A DNA stretch of 59,952 bases from assembly GCF_028690125.1 (NCBI RefSeq), contig NZ_JAQVBV010000033.1:1-59952 (forward strand), written 5' to 3'. The notes beneath the pieces were generated by a model that was not told where the DNA came from, did no database searches, and saw only the letters and a program-made list of their open reading frames with translations. Of the stretch, positions 16,903 through 26,141 are shown one piece after another (the stretch's first letter is position 1; every line of letters begins with the position of its first letter). This stretch comes from Bacteroides sp. (lineage in GTDB: Bacteria; Bacteroidota; Bacteroidia; Bacteroidales; Bacteroidaceae). Both the position numbers and the translations under genes were made by a program.

Positions 16903-17565
16903 ATGGATATTAAAGAACAATTGAAAGATATCAAAACGCAGCTCCGTCTCTCTATGAACGGGGCTGTGTCTCAAAGTATGCGTGAGAAGGGATTGGTGTA
17001 TAAACTCAATTTCGGTGTAGAACTTCCACGTATCAAGATGATTGCTGATGGTTACGAGAAAAACCACGATCTGGCTCAGGCATTATGGAAAGAGAATATT
17101 CGTGAATGTAAGATTCTGGCTGCGATGTTACAACCCATCGATACCTTTTATCCTGAGATTGCCGATATTTGGGTAGAAGATATTCAGAACATTGAGATAG
17201 CGGAATTAACGTGTATGAACCTTTTTCAGCACTTACCGTATGCACCGGCTAAATCATTCCATTGGATAGCTGACGAGCGGGAGTATGTACAGACCTGTGG
17301 GTTTTTAACCGTAGCCCGTCTTTTGATGAAAAAAGGGGATATAACGGAAAGAGTAGCCGGAGAGTTGCTTGATCAGGCTATTTGTGCCGTATATTCGGAA
17401 AGTTACCGTGTTCGGAATGCAGCGATGTTGGCCATTCGTAAATATATGCAGCATAGTGAAGGAAATGCTTTTCAGGTATGCCGTTTGGTGGAAGGAATGT
17501 CAGATTCTACTATAGAAGCAGAACAAATGTTGTATAATATGGTGAGGGAAGAAGTGGATGAGTGA
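16903..17565 (+). CDS. HEAT-repeat protein, DNA alkylation repair (AlkD)-like
   Basis: A 220-residue all-helical protein with no signal peptide. The repeated patterns (ALWKENIRECKILAAMLQ, RNAAMLAIRKYM) resemble the HEAT-like repeats of AlkD DNA glycosylases. I cannot confirm the catalytic Asp/Trp residues of true AlkD, so repair activity is only suggested. It sits 3 nt after the DPP III gene and is presumably translated from the same mRNA. Confidence 0.65.
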   Translation: MDIKEQLKDIKTQLRLSMNGAVSQSMREKGLVYKLNFGVELPRIKMIADGYEKNHDLAQALWKENIRECKILAAMLQPIDTFYPEIADIWVEDIQNIEIAELTCMNLFQHLPYAPAKSFHWIADEREYVQTCGFLTVARLLMKKGDITERVAGELLDQAICAVYSESYRVRNAAMLAIRKYMQHSEGNAFQVCRLVEGMSDSTIEAEQMLYNMVREEVDE

Positions 17566-17623
17566 CGGACAGCTTGCTACTGAACTACCAAATTATCCTT
17601 CATACAAATATCATAGAAATTCT

Positions 17624-17653
17624 TTTGCTTTCCGCAAAAAAGGCTTAACTTTG
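17624..17653 (+). promoter_or_regulatory. Promoter of fur-purA
   Basis: TTTG at 17624-17627 and TAACTTTG at 17646-17653 are separated by 18 nt. The expected transcription start near 17660 leaves a very short leader. Confidence 0.6.
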
Positions 17654-17676
17654 TTCGCGCTAATTTTGTGCTGATG

Positions 17677-18165
17677 ATGGAAACTCAAAATGTGAAAGAT
17701 ACAGTACGGCAGATATTCACCGAATATCTTACTGGAAACGGGCATCGTAAGACTCCCGAACGTTATGCCATACTCGAAACTATTTACTCCATCGAAGGAC
17801 ATTTCGACATTGATATGCTCTATTTACGGATGATGGACCAGGAGAATTTTCGGGTAAGCCGTGCAACTCTCTACAATACTATTATTCTGTTAATCAATGC
17901 GCGTCTAGTCATCAAACATCAGTTTGGAACATCCTCCCAATATGAAAAATCATACAATCGTGATACACATCATCATCAGATATGTACCCAATGCGGTAAG
18001 GTAACTGAGTTTCAAAACGAGGAGTTGCAGCATGCCATTGAGAATACAAAGTTAAGTCGCTTTCAACTTTCTCATTACTCCTTATATATATATGGATTGT
18101 GTAGTAAATGCGACAGAGCGAATAAACGGAAAAAAGTAAATAACAACAATAAAAAAGAAAAATGA
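17677..18165 (+). CDS. Fur-family metal-responsive repressor
   Basis: A winged-helix regulator of the Fur/Zur/PerR family, 162 residues from the chosen ATG. A GTG at 17668 and an ATG at 17674 are also in frame; the GTG lies very near the expected transcription start. It has TPERYAILETIY in the first DNA-binding helix region and RVSRATLYNTIILL as recognition helix. The metal site HHHQICTQCGKVTEF has a first CxxC, and YGLCSKCDRA provides the second, so a structural zinc is likely. Which metal or peroxide it senses cannot be told. Its stop overlaps the purA start by 4 nt. Confidence 0.9.
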   Translation: METQNVKDTVRQIFTEYLTGNGHRKTPERYAILETIYSIEGHFDIDMLYLRMMDQENFRVSRATLYNTIILLINARLVIKHQFGTSSQYEKSYNRDTHHHQICTQCGKVTEFQNEELQHAIENTKLSRFQLSHYSLYIYGLCSKCDRANKRKKVNNNNKKEK

Positions 18166-19433
18166 AAGTAGATGTTCTATTAGGATTACAATGGGGCGAC
18201 GAAGGTAAAGGAAAAGTAGTCGATGTATTAACACCTAAGTATGATGTGGTTGCTCGTTTTCAGGGCGGTCCGAATGCTGGTCATACACTTGAGTTTGAAG
18301 GACAAAAATATGTACTTCGTTCCATCCCTTCCGGTATTTTTCAAGGGGATAAAGTAAATATCATCGGCAACGGTGTGGTACTTGATCCGGCACTGTTCAA
18401 AGCAGAAGCAGAAGCACTTGAAGCATCGGGGCACCCGTTGAAAGAACGCTTGCATATCTCGAAGAAAGCTCATCTTATTCTTCCGACACATCGTGTTTTG
18501 GATGCTGCTTATGAAGCAGCTAAGGGGGATGCGAAAGTGGGTACTACCGGCAAAGGTATCGGTCCGACTTATACAGATAAGGTAAGTCGTAATGGTGTTC
18601 GTGTAGGTGATATTCTTCATAATTTCGAACAGAAATATGCAGCCGCCAAAGCTCGTCACGAGCAAATCCTGAAGGATTTGAATTATGAATATGATCTGAC
18701 CGAGCTTGAAAAAGCTTGGATGGAAGGTATTGAATATCTGAAACAATTCCATCTTGTAGATAGCGAGCATGAAATCAATAATCTGCTGAACGATGGAAAA
18801 AGTGTACTTTGCGAAGGTGCGCAGGGAACAATGTTGGATGTCGATTTTGGCTCTTATCCTTTTGTTACTTCTTCTAATACAATTTGTGCCGGTGCTTGCA
18901 CAGGTTTGGGTATTGGTCCTAATCGTATCGGCGAAGTATATGGTATTTTCAAGGCATATTGTACACGTGTAGGTGCAGGTCCTTTCCCAACAGAATTGTT
19001 TGACGAGACTGGCGATAAAATAGGCGCGTTGGGACATGAATTTGGTGCAGTGACAGGGCGTAAGCGTCGTTGCGGATGGATTGATTTGGTAGCATTGAAA
19101 TATTCGGTAATGATTAATGGTGTAACTAAATTGATCATGATGAAGAGTGATGTTCTTGATACATTCGATACCATCAAAGCTTGTGTTGCTTATAAATTGA
19201 ATGGTGAAGAAATCGACTATTTCCCTTATGACATAACAGAAGGAGTAGAACCTGTATTTGCTGAACTTCCGGGTTGGAAAACAGATATGACGAAAATGCA
19301 GAGTGAAGATGAGTTTCCGGAAGAATTCAATGCTTATCTTAGCTTCTTAGAGGAACAACTTGGGGTACAAATCAAGATTGTTTCCGTAGGACCTGATAGA
19401 GCACAAACTATCGAACGTTATACAGAAGAATAA
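18162..19433 (+). CDS. purA: Adenylosuccinate synthetase
   Basis: GTP-dependent first step from IMP to AMP. At 423 residues it has normal length. GLQWGDEGKGKVVD (residues 7-20) and GPNAGHT hold the catalytic Asp and His; the GKGIGPTY signature is present. NTICAGACTGLGIGPNRIG and GRKRRCGWIDLVAL are further PurA blocks. The start codon sits inside the end of the fur gene (ATGA overlap), implying coupled translation, and a strong terminator follows. Confidence 0.96.
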   Translation: MKVDVLLGLQWGDEGKGKVVDVLTPKYDVVARFQGGPNAGHTLEFEGQKYVLRSIPSGIFQGDKVNIIGNGVVLDPALFKAEAEALEASGHPLKERLHISKKAHLILPTHRVLDAAYEAAKGDAKVGTTGKGIGPTYTDKVSRNGVRVGDILHNFEQKYAAAKARHEQILKDLNYEYDLTELEKAWMEGIEYLKQFHLVDSEHEINNLLNDGKSVLCEGAQGTMLDVDFGSYPFVTSSNTICAGACTGLGIGPNRIGEVYGIFKAYCTRVGAGPFPTELFDETGDKIGALGHEFGAVTGRKRRCGWIDLVALKYSVMINGVTKLIMMKSDVLDTFDTIKACVAYKLNGEEIDYFPYDITEGVEPVFAELPGWKTDMTKMQSEDEFPEEFNAYLSFLEEQLGVQIKIVSVGPDRAQTIERYTEE

Positions 19434-19454
19434 AATAGTTCTATAATTTTTTGG

Positions 19455-19486
19455 AAGGGCGGAGTTTTTTATCTCCGCCTTTTTTG
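19455..19486 (+). terminator. Terminator after purA
   Basis: GCGGAG (19459-19464) pairs with CTCCGC (19473-19478), extended by AAGG/CCTT, and is followed by a run of T. Confidence 0.8.
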
Positions 19487-19511
19487 TTTAAGTTTTTAAT
19501 AATAATGCCTT

Positions 19512-20816
19512 ATGAAAACACATCTTATTTCATTCCTTTTATTATTAGGTATAAGTTTTGGGATGTACGCTCAACCTTCTTATCAACCTACTCAGGAAAA
19601 TTTGAAAGCCCGTCAGGAGTTTCAGGATAATAAATTTGGTATTTTTCTTCATTGGGGTATGTATGCTATGCTAGCTACCGGTGAATGGACGATGACAAAC
19701 AACAACCTGAATTATAAAGAGTATGCCAAACTGGCAGATGGCTTCTATCCTTCTAAATTTGATGCTGAGAAATGGGTGGCAGCTATTAAGGCTTCAGGAG
19801 CAAAATACATCTGTTTCACTAGCCGTCATCATGAAGGTTTTTCTATGTTCTATACGAAGTATTCTGATTTTAATGTAGTCAAGGCCACTCCTTTTAAAAG
19901 AGATATTATAAAAGAATTAGCTGCCGCTTGTGCTAAACAGGGGATCAAGCTTCATTTTTATTATTCTCATCTTGACTGGTCACGTGAGGATTATCCATGG
20001 GGACGTACGGGACGTGGAACAGGACGACCGAATCCGAAGGGGGATTGGAAAAGTTATTATCAGTTTATGAATAATCAGCTGACAGAATTACTGACGAATT
20101 ATGGTCCGGTAGGTGCTATTTGGTTTGATGGATGGTGGGATCAGGATCAGAATCCAAGCTTTGATTGGGAACTTCCGGAGCAATATGCATTGATTCATAA
20201 ACTTCAACCGGGATGTTTGGTTGGAAACAATCATCATCAAGTTCCTTTTCAAGGTGAAGATATTCAGATTTTTGAGCGTGACCTGCCGGGAGAAAATACG
20301 GCGGGACTTTCCGGACAGGATGTAAGTCAATTGCCTTTGGAAACTTGTGAAACAATGAACGGAATGTGGGGATATAAGATTACTGATCAGAATTATAAAT
20401 CGACGAAGACATTGATTCACTATTTGGTAAAAGCCGCTGGTAGGAATGCAAATCTTTTGATGAATATCGGTCCTCAGCCTAATGGGGAACTTCCGGAAGT
20501 GGCTGTACAGCGCTTGAAAGAAGTAGGTGAATGGATGAATCAGTATGGTGAAACTATTTATGGTACAAGGGGTGGTATCATTGCTCCTCAAGACTGGGGA
20601 GTTACCACACAGAAAGGAGATAAACTATATGTGCATATCCTTGATTTGAAGGATAAGACATTATTATTACCTCTAACTAATAAAAAGGTGAAGAAAGCCG
20701 TTTTATTTAAGGATAAATCTCTAGTTCGATATACCAAAATGAAAGAGGGTATTTTGCTTGAACTATCAGAGGTTCCCCAAGATGTAGATTATATCGTTGA
20801 ACTTACAATTGACTAA
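19512..20816 (+). CDS. Alpha-L-fucosidase, GH29
   Basis: A secreted or periplasmic glycosidase that removes terminal alpha-L-fucose from host or dietary glycans. The signal peptide ends around GMYAQP (residues 17-22). GH29 blocks are FGIFLHWGMYA, SRHHEGFSMF, and GAIWFDGWWD with the likely nucleophile Asp206. At 434 residues it is a single catalytic domain plus a short beta C-terminal domain. It stands alone, without SusC/SusD or other glycosidases next to it. Confidence 0.93.
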   Translation: MKTHLISFLLLLGISFGMYAQPSYQPTQENLKARQEFQDNKFGIFLHWGMYAMLATGEWTMTNNNLNYKEYAKLADGFYPSKFDAEKWVAAIKASGAKYICFTSRHHEGFSMFYTKYSDFNVVKATPFKRDIIKELAAACAKQGIKLHFYYSHLDWSREDYPWGRTGRGTGRPNPKGDWKSYYQFMNNQLTELLTNYGPVGAIWFDGWWDQDQNPSFDWELPEQYALIHKLQPGCLVGNNHHQVPFQGEDIQIFERDLPGENTAGLSGQDVSQLPLETCETMNGMWGYKITDQNYKSTKTLIHYLVKAAGRNANLLMNIGPQPNGELPEVAVQRLKEVGEWMNQYGETIYGTRGGIIAPQDWGVTTQKGDKLYVHILDLKDKTLLLPLTNKKVKKAVLFKDKSLVRYTKMKEGILLELSEVPQDVDYIVELTID

Positions 20817-20936
20817 TTTTTAGCTAATTCTTCCTAAAAGGATGGAGAAACTATTCTTACATTGATGGTTTACTCTTATTTTTGGCAAAGTATTTGTTTA
20901 TATACTATTGAGTAATAATTTTAAAAAGAATAAAGT

Positions 20937-21623
20937 ATGGTTTCATATGGATATTGGATATTAATTATCGGAATTGCTGTCGTAAGTTGGATAGTGCAGA
21001 TGAACTTGCAGAATAAGTTCAAGAAATATTCGAAGATTCCTACCGGAAACGGTATGACAGGTCGAGATGTAGCTGTGAAGATGTTGCAAGACAATGGTAT
21101 TTATGATGTGCAGGTGACACATACTCCCGGACAGCTGACCGACCACTATAATCCTGCCAATAAGACAGTGAATTTGAGTGAAGGTGTATATGAGAGTAAC
21201 AGTATAATGGCAGCTGCCGTAGCAGCTCATGAGTGCGGTCATGCTGTTCAGCATGCACGTATGTATGCCCCGCTAAAAATGCGTAGTGCATTAGTGCCTA
21301 TTGTCAATTTCTCATCTTCTATCATGACATGGGTTTTATTGGGTGGTCTACTTATGGTAAATACATTTCCTCAACTGCTTTGGGCCGGTATTATTTTATT
21401 TGCCATGACAACGTTGTTTAGTTTTATCACATTGCCGGTAGAAATTAATGCAAGTAAGCGTGCTCTTGTTTGGTTGAGTTCATCTGGTATTACTAATTCT
21501 TACAATCATTCACAGGCTGAGGATGCTCTTCGTTCTGCTGCTTATACCTATGTCGTTGCTGCATTAAGTTCATTGGCAACATTGATTTATTATATATCAA
21601 TTGCTTTAGGAAGAAGAAACTAA
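20937..21623 (+). CDS. Membrane zinc metallopeptidase, YugP-like
   Basis: A 228-residue protein with an N-terminal membrane segment, the zincin motif AAHECGHAVQHA (HEXXH-type HECGH), and two or three C-terminal hydrophobic segments. This matches the neutral zinc metallopeptidase family typified by B. subtilis YugP. The third zinc ligand is probably the Glu in LPVEINASKRAL. The physiological substrate is unknown. A hairpin terminator follows. Confidence 0.88.
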   Translation: MVSYGYWILIIGIAVVSWIVQMNLQNKFKKYSKIPTGNGMTGRDVAVKMLQDNGIYDVQVTHTPGQLTDHYNPANKTVNLSEGVYESNSIMAAAVAAHECGHAVQHARMYAPLKMRSALVPIVNFSSSIMTWVLLGGLLMVNTFPQLLWAGIILFAMTTLFSFITLPVEINASKRALVWLSSSGITNSYNHSQAEDALRSAAYTYVVAALSSLATLIYYISIALGRRN

Positions 21624-21647
21624 ACTTCATTTATCAGAATATAATAA

Positions 21648-21684
21648 GTGCTTCCGTAGTGTTTTATAATTGCTATGGAGGCAC
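21648..21684 (+). terminator. Terminator after the metallopeptidase gene
   Basis: GTGCTTCCGTAG (21648-21659) pairs with CTATGGAGGCAC (21673-21684) using two G-U pairs, and a T-rich stretch follows. Confidence 0.65.
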
Positions 21685-21741
21685 TGATTGTTTTATCGGG
21701 CGTATTATTGCAAATGAAATTTGGCTCTATGAGGGTAAAAA

Positions 21742-21909
21742 ATGGAAGGTACTTCGAAAAAGATGCTTACCAACATCATTTTTAATAATGTAAGAATAGA
21801 GAAGGAATTGCTAAAGGCTGATGGTTATTTTCGCTTTCGGACAAATAATTTTTCCGGGAATGAACCATTGGTCAATTATTGTTTCATTAATACATTTCAC
21901 GATAAATAA
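21742..21909 (+). CDS. Possible 55-residue small protein
   Basis: An open frame ATG to TAA within the 532-nt gap before hisS. It encodes a mixed, hydrophilic 55-residue peptide (starts MEGTSKKMLTN, ends NTFHDK) with a balanced composition. A purine stretch GAGGGTAAAA precedes the ATG. Beyond the stop the same frame keeps a protein-like composition but is broken by stops, so it may be the remnant of a longer gene. No family recognised; a chance frame is quite possible. Confidence 0.25.
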   Translation: MEGTSKKMLTNIIFNNVRIEKELLKADGYFRFRTNNFSGNEPLVNYCFINTFHDK

Positions 21910-22094
21910 CCGATTGATCTGTCGAATAGATAAAACGCCAGTCAGCCCTTTATTCAATTTTTCTACAATAAGTTTCTTTTTAGAGAATATAGCGATAATG
22001 CTCGTTGTGAGTATTTTCATACTTAGTCTATTTTATCTTGTTTGCAATATTCATTGTTTTTTTAAATATATCGAAATCATTTGGATCTCTTTTC
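21910..22094. other. AT-rich intergenic stretch before hisS
   Basis: Part of the 532-nt gap between the metallopeptidase gene and hisS. Overlapping frames of 92 codons (plus, 21821-22099) and 69 codons (minus, 21811-22020) exist here. Both are rich in Ile/Phe/Leu from AT content and match nothing I recognise. Confidence 0.4.
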
Positions 22095-22127
22095 TTTGAG
22101 CTAATTCAATAATTTACAGTAAATTTG
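22095..22127 (+). promoter_or_regulatory. Promoter of hisS
   Basis: TTTG at 22095-22098 and TAAATTTG at 22120-22127 are separated by 21 nt, 28 nt before the start codon. Good match to the Bacteroides consensus. Confidence 0.65.
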
Positions 22128-22155
22128 CAAATCAAATTTATAAGCAGAAAATATT

Positions 22156-23520
22156 ATGGCAGCAAAACCAAGTATTCCTAAAGGAACTCGTGACTTTTCG
22201 CCGGTAGAAATGGCGAAGCGTAACTATATATTCAATACAATTCGTGATGTATATCATCTGTATGGTTTTCAGCAGATAGAGACTCCATCCATGGAGATGC
22301 TTTCTACCTTGATGGGAAAATATGGAGATGAAGGTGACAAACTTCTTTTCAAGATTCAGAATTCAGGTGATTATTTTTCGGGGATTACTGACGAAGAGTT
22401 ATTGAGTCGTAATGCTACTAAACTGGCAAGTAAGTTCTGTGAAAAAGGACTCCGCTATGACTTGACTGTGCCTTTTGCCCGTTATGTGGTGATGCATCGT
22501 GATGAAATTACTTTCCCGTTCAAACGTTATCAGATTCAACCGGTTTGGCGAGCAGACCGTCCACAGAAAGGACGTTATCGTGAATTTTATCAGTGTGATG
22601 CTGATGTGGTAGGTAGCGATTCATTGCTGAATGAGGTTGAGTTGATGCAGATTGTAGATACGGTGTTCAGCCGTTTCGGTATTCGTGTTTGTATTAAAAT
22701 TAACAACCGTAAAATCCTTTCAGGTATTGCTGAGATTATAGGCGAGGCTGATAAGATTGTAGACATAACGGTAGCTATTGATAAACTAGATAAGATCGGT
22801 TTAGATAATGTGAATGCTGAACTGAAAGAAAAAGGAATCAGTGATGAGGCCATTGCTAAGTTGCAACCGATTATTCTATTGAGTGGAACTAATGCTGAGA
22901 AGCTCGGAACTTTGAAGAATGTGTTGGCTGCAAGCGAAATAGGTATGAAAGGAGTGGAGGAAAGTGAATTCATTCTGAATACCTTGGAAACAATGGGATT
23001 GAAAAATGAAATAGAATTAGATCTGACATTGGCTCGCGGATTGAATTATTATACTGGTGCTATCTTTGAAGTGAAAGCGTTGGATGTACAGATTGGCAGT
23101 ATTACTGGTGGAGGTCGTTATGATAACCTGACGGGAGTATTCGGTATGTCCGGTGTATCCGGTGTTGGTATTTCTTTTGGTGCCGATCGTATTTTCGATG
23201 TGCTGAATCAGTTGGAACTTTATCCGAAAGAAGCAGTAAATAGTACGGAAGTATTGTTTGTGAATTTTGGTGAGAAAGAAGCAGCTTTCGCTATCGGGAT
23301 GTTAGCTAAAGTACGTACAGTAGGTATACGTGCTGAAATATTTCCGGATGCAGCTAAGATGAAAAAGCAGATGAGCTATGCAAATGCTAAAAATATTCCT
23401 TATGTTGCTATCGTTGGAGAGAATGAAATGAATGAAGGTAAAGCTATGCTTAAGAATATGGAAACAGGAGAGCAAAGTCTTGTTTCAGCAGAAGAACTGA
23501 TTGTTATTTTGCGGAAATAA
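22156..23520 (+). CDS. hisS: Histidyl-tRNA synthetase
   Basis: Class II aminoacyl-tRNA synthetase charging tRNA-His. At 454 residues, motif 1 lies around GTRDFSPVEMAKR, motif 2 is WRADRPQKGRYREFYQCD, the histidine-A loop is ARGLNYYTGAIFEV, and GGGRYDNL is motif 3-like. A C-terminal anticodon-binding domain follows (VLFVNFGEKEAAFAIGML). It is monocistronic, with a clear promoter and a bidirectional terminator after it. Confidence 0.96.
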   Translation: MAAKPSIPKGTRDFSPVEMAKRNYIFNTIRDVYHLYGFQQIETPSMEMLSTLMGKYGDEGDKLLFKIQNSGDYFSGITDEELLSRNATKLASKFCEKGLRYDLTVPFARYVVMHRDEITFPFKRYQIQPVWRADRPQKGRYREFYQCDADVVGSDSLLNEVELMQIVDTVFSRFGIRVCIKINNRKILSGIAEIIGEADKIVDITVAIDKLDKIGLDNVNAELKEKGISDEAIAKLQPIILLSGTNAEKLGTLKNVLAASEIGMKGVEESEFILNTLETMGLKNEIELDLTLARGLNYYTGAIFEVKALDVQIGSITGGGRYDNLTGVFGMSGVSGVGISFGADRIFDVLNQLELYPKEAVNSTEVLFVNFGEKEAAFAIGMLAKVRTVGIRAEIFPDAAKMKKQMSYANAKNIPYVAIVGENEMNEGKAMLKNMETGEQSLVSAEELIVILRK

Positions 23521-23540
23521 GATATCTTTTTGTAAAGAAT

Positions 23541-23575
23541 AGGAGGTATGCTAAAAGCTGTTTTGCATACCTCCT
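23541..23575. terminator. Bidirectional terminator between hisS and the S9 peptidase gene
   Basis: AGGAGGTATGC (23541-23551) pairs perfectly with GCATACCTCCT (23565-23575), with a 13-nt loop. T-rich sequence on the right and A-rich sequence on the left allow termination in both directions. Confidence 0.8.
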
Positions 23576-23582
23576 ATATTTT

Positions 23583-26120
23583 TTACAGATGTCGTTCCGG
23601 ATACATCTCATTCCACCATTCCGGTCGTTCTTGCAGCCATCGTGCAAACCAAGCCATGATAGAATTGTGCCATTTGATACGTTTGTCGTAGTCTGAGATA
23701 AAATGGTTTTCTCCTTCTACAGTGATAAATTCCACTGTTTTTCCTAATATTTTAAGAGCATTGAAAAGCTGAATGCTTTCGCCAATAGGTACGTTAGTGT
23801 CCACAGTACCGTGCAATAAAAGCAATGGAGTGTTAATCTTATCAGCATTGAAGAGTGAGCCTTGTTTAGTAAATAAATCGGGATTTTTCCATGGATAGCT
23901 GTCAGCAGCTGCAACGGCATTATATCCATATCCCCAATAGCCTTCTCCCCAATAGCTGGTCACATCACTGATACCTGCGTGTGATACAGCAGCGGCGAAT
24001 ATGTCAGTTTGAGTTTGTAGGTACTGAGTCATAAACCCGCCGTAAGAAGCACCGATACATCCGATTCGCTTCTCGTCCACAAACGAATGTTCTTTGCAGA
24101 ATTGCTTCGTACCTTCAATGATATCATCAGCGGTACGCTTTCCCCATGCATTGACATGACGGGCAGAAAACTCCTGTCCGAAACCAATAGTGCCGCTAGG
24201 CTGAATGACATATACTACATAATCTCGTGAGGCAAATAGCTGTGCACAATACGGGTTACTGATACCACGAGTTGTAGGAGTCGTACCACCGTAATAATAT
24301 ACAATCATCGGATATTTTTTATTCGGATTGAAATCAGGGGGTAAACATATTTTTCCTGTGATTACTGTTCCGTCCGAAGCTGTAAAGTTCCAAGGTTCTG
24401 TTTTTCCTAATTCTATTTTATCCAGAATAGGTTTCATTGGGTCTGCCAGCAAACGGGAAGTTTTCTTTTTCATATCATATAGATAGGCAACACCTGCATT
24501 GTGATCTGATTGACCAATATAGGCAGCCATCCATGGATTGTTTTCTGCTAAAGTGAAAGAATTGGTGACATCTGTTTCTAAATTCAACTTCTCAAATTCA
24601 TTATTTTTAGGGGAATAACGATAAATGTTTTTGCAGTCGCCATCATCTGTGTTGAAATAGATATATCCATCTTCTCGGTTCCACTGTAAAAGACTGACGG
24701 TAGGATTGAAGTTTTTAGTGATCGGCTCTATCTTACGGGTAGTCAAGTCCATTATAAAGGCTTGGGTGTCGTAATCATTGGCAATAGGATGATTGCTGCA
24801 ATTCTTACCAATACCACCAAAAGCTTCGGGGCTGGCAGTCAGCAATAGTTGTTTTCCATCAGGAGAGTAATTCGCTCCTCCCAAGAATCGTTCTTCATGG
24901 AAAAGAGTATCCACTTTCAGTGTTTCCAAATCGACCAGATATAGAGAAGACAGAGAGTAGGGGCGTTGGGTGATGTTCTCCTTTGAAGAACTGTATATCA
25001 GATATCTGCCATCTGGAGAAATATCCTGCAAATAGGTGCTATGATTACCAAAAGTCAATCTTTCCGAAACGCCATTGGTTATATCATATTTAGCAAGAAA
25101 ACTTCGTCCACGAGTGTTGGGAATACGGTCAGCCGGACTGACAATTCGCCGTAATTCACCTGACTCCTTTTCTCCCTCTTCTTGAGGATAATAAATAAGA
25201 AATTCTTCGGTGGGTGACCAAGTGAAACTTTGTTCGGGAATTCCTTTTAAAATAGTCTCTTCACGTAGCGTAGCAGGGTCAAGCGCAAGTACATCATTTC
25301 CGTCAGAAGCAGTTACTGTGTAATACAACTTATCGCTTTTAGGCATCCAGCGCATTCCGTCTCTTGCGTTCTCTATAATAACTTTACCGGTTTTCAAATC
25401 AGTAAGTTCACAATAAATACGTGAACGTTTGGCGGAATGGTTGTTCCAATAACGTGTCAGTAGATATTTTCCGCTGGGAGAGATGGATACAGCGATAGCT
25501 TTGTTTCCATATACTGTATTATCGAGCGAAAAACGTTTCTTGGCATTTGGGTCCAAAGTGCAGGCAATATCTTTGAATTTCTTGTCTTTTATAAATTCAC
25601 TTTTTAGCGTGGGTACAGCCTTATCTTCAGCAGTAGACAGTAGTTTGAATGTGATCTCATAATCCCGTTCCGGTTCCATGCTGATGGCAATTTCTTGGGA
25701 AGAGGCAGCAGTTATACTGTCTTCGGCATTTTCTTTTTTTTGTTTTGAAACTCCATCAATAAAAACCTCCCAGCGTACAGGAGAAGTGACTTTCAGCTTA
25801 CCTTTAACGAAACGTTCTGCCCGAATCTGTGTCTTGAGCAAATAGATTCTGCTGTCTTTTTCAGCTTTCGTTAATTTTAAGAATCCTGCCGTGTCTACAG
25901 TGAGCATTTGCATAGGTGCATCCGGTAAGTCCAATACTACTGGGGTTTGAAGTAGCATTTTGGTTGTGTGCTTTTCTCCTTTAGGATTAATACTGTCGTT
26001 CATAATAGGAGTACGAACATCAATCGCATTCCGAACTTGGTATTGCGTCAATCTTTCCTGTGCCTGGAGAGCAACGCCTGTTGCCATAAAAATGGCTAAA
26101 ATTATTCTTTCCTTTTTCAT
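23583..26120 (-). CDS. S9 prolyl-oligopeptidase-family serine peptidase
   Basis: A secreted 845-residue peptidase. The signal peptide ends near ALQAQ (residue 20). The middle is a beta-propeller (WD40-like segments such as SPSGKYLLTRYW, SPDGRYLIYSS, SPDGKQLLLTA). The C-terminal alpha/beta-hydrolase domain has the nucleophile in GASYGG (Ser692), Asp in HGTVDTNVP and His in GENHF. This is the S9 (DPP IV / acyl-aminoacyl peptidase-like) architecture. It starts 22 nt after hydF on the same strand, so it may be read through from the hydrogenase operon, with no evident functional tie. Confidence 0.92.
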   Translation of the reverse strand: MKKERIILAIFMATGVALQAQERLTQYQVRNAIDVRTPIMNDSINPKGEKHTTKMLLQTPVVLDLPDAPMQMLTVDTAGFLKLTKAEKDSRIYLLKTQIRAERFVKGKLKVTSPVRWEVFIDGVSKQKKENAEDSITAASSQEIAISMEPERDYEITFKLLSTAEDKAVPTLKSEFIKDKKFKDIACTLDPNAKKRFSLDNTVYGNKAIAVSISPSGKYLLTRYWNNHSAKRSRIYCELTDLKTGKVIIENARDGMRWMPKSDKLYYTVTASDGNDVLALDPATLREETILKGIPEQSFTWSPTEEFLIYYPQEEGEKESGELRRIVSPADRIPNTRGRSFLAKYDITNGVSERLTFGNHSTYLQDISPDGRYLIYSSSKENITQRPYSLSSLYLVDLETLKVDTLFHEERFLGGANYSPDGKQLLLTASPEAFGGIGKNCSNHPIANDYDTQAFIMDLTTRKIEPITKNFNPTVSLLQWNREDGYIYFNTDDGDCKNIYRYSPKNNEFEKLNLETDVTNSFTLAENNPWMAAYIGQSDHNAGVAYLYDMKKKTSRLLADPMKPILDKIELGKTEPWNFTASDGTVITGKICLPPDFNPNKKYPMIVYYYGGTTPTTRGISNPYCAQLFASRDYVVYVIQPSGTIGFGQEFSARHVNAWGKRTADDIIEGTKQFCKEHSFVDEKRIGCIGASYGGFMTQYLQTQTDIFAAAVSHAGISDVTSYWGEGYWGYGYNAVAAADSYPWKNPDLFTKQGSLFNADKINTPLLLLHGTVDTNVPIGESIQLFNALKILGKTVEFITVEGENHFISDYDKRIKWHNSIMAWFARWLQERPEWWNEMYPERHL

Positions 26121-26141
26121 GTGCGGTGTATTTAATTAGTA

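Noticed and set aside
18228..19037. 269-codon minus-strand frame opposite purA
   Set aside because: Antisense shadow of a clearly conserved enzyme; Cys/Ile/Phe-rich composition typical of reversed coding sequence.
21811..22099. Overlapping 92-codon (+) and 69-codon (-) frames before hisS
   Set aside because: Hydrophobic composition explained by AT richness; mutual overlap and no ribosome site or recognisable homology.
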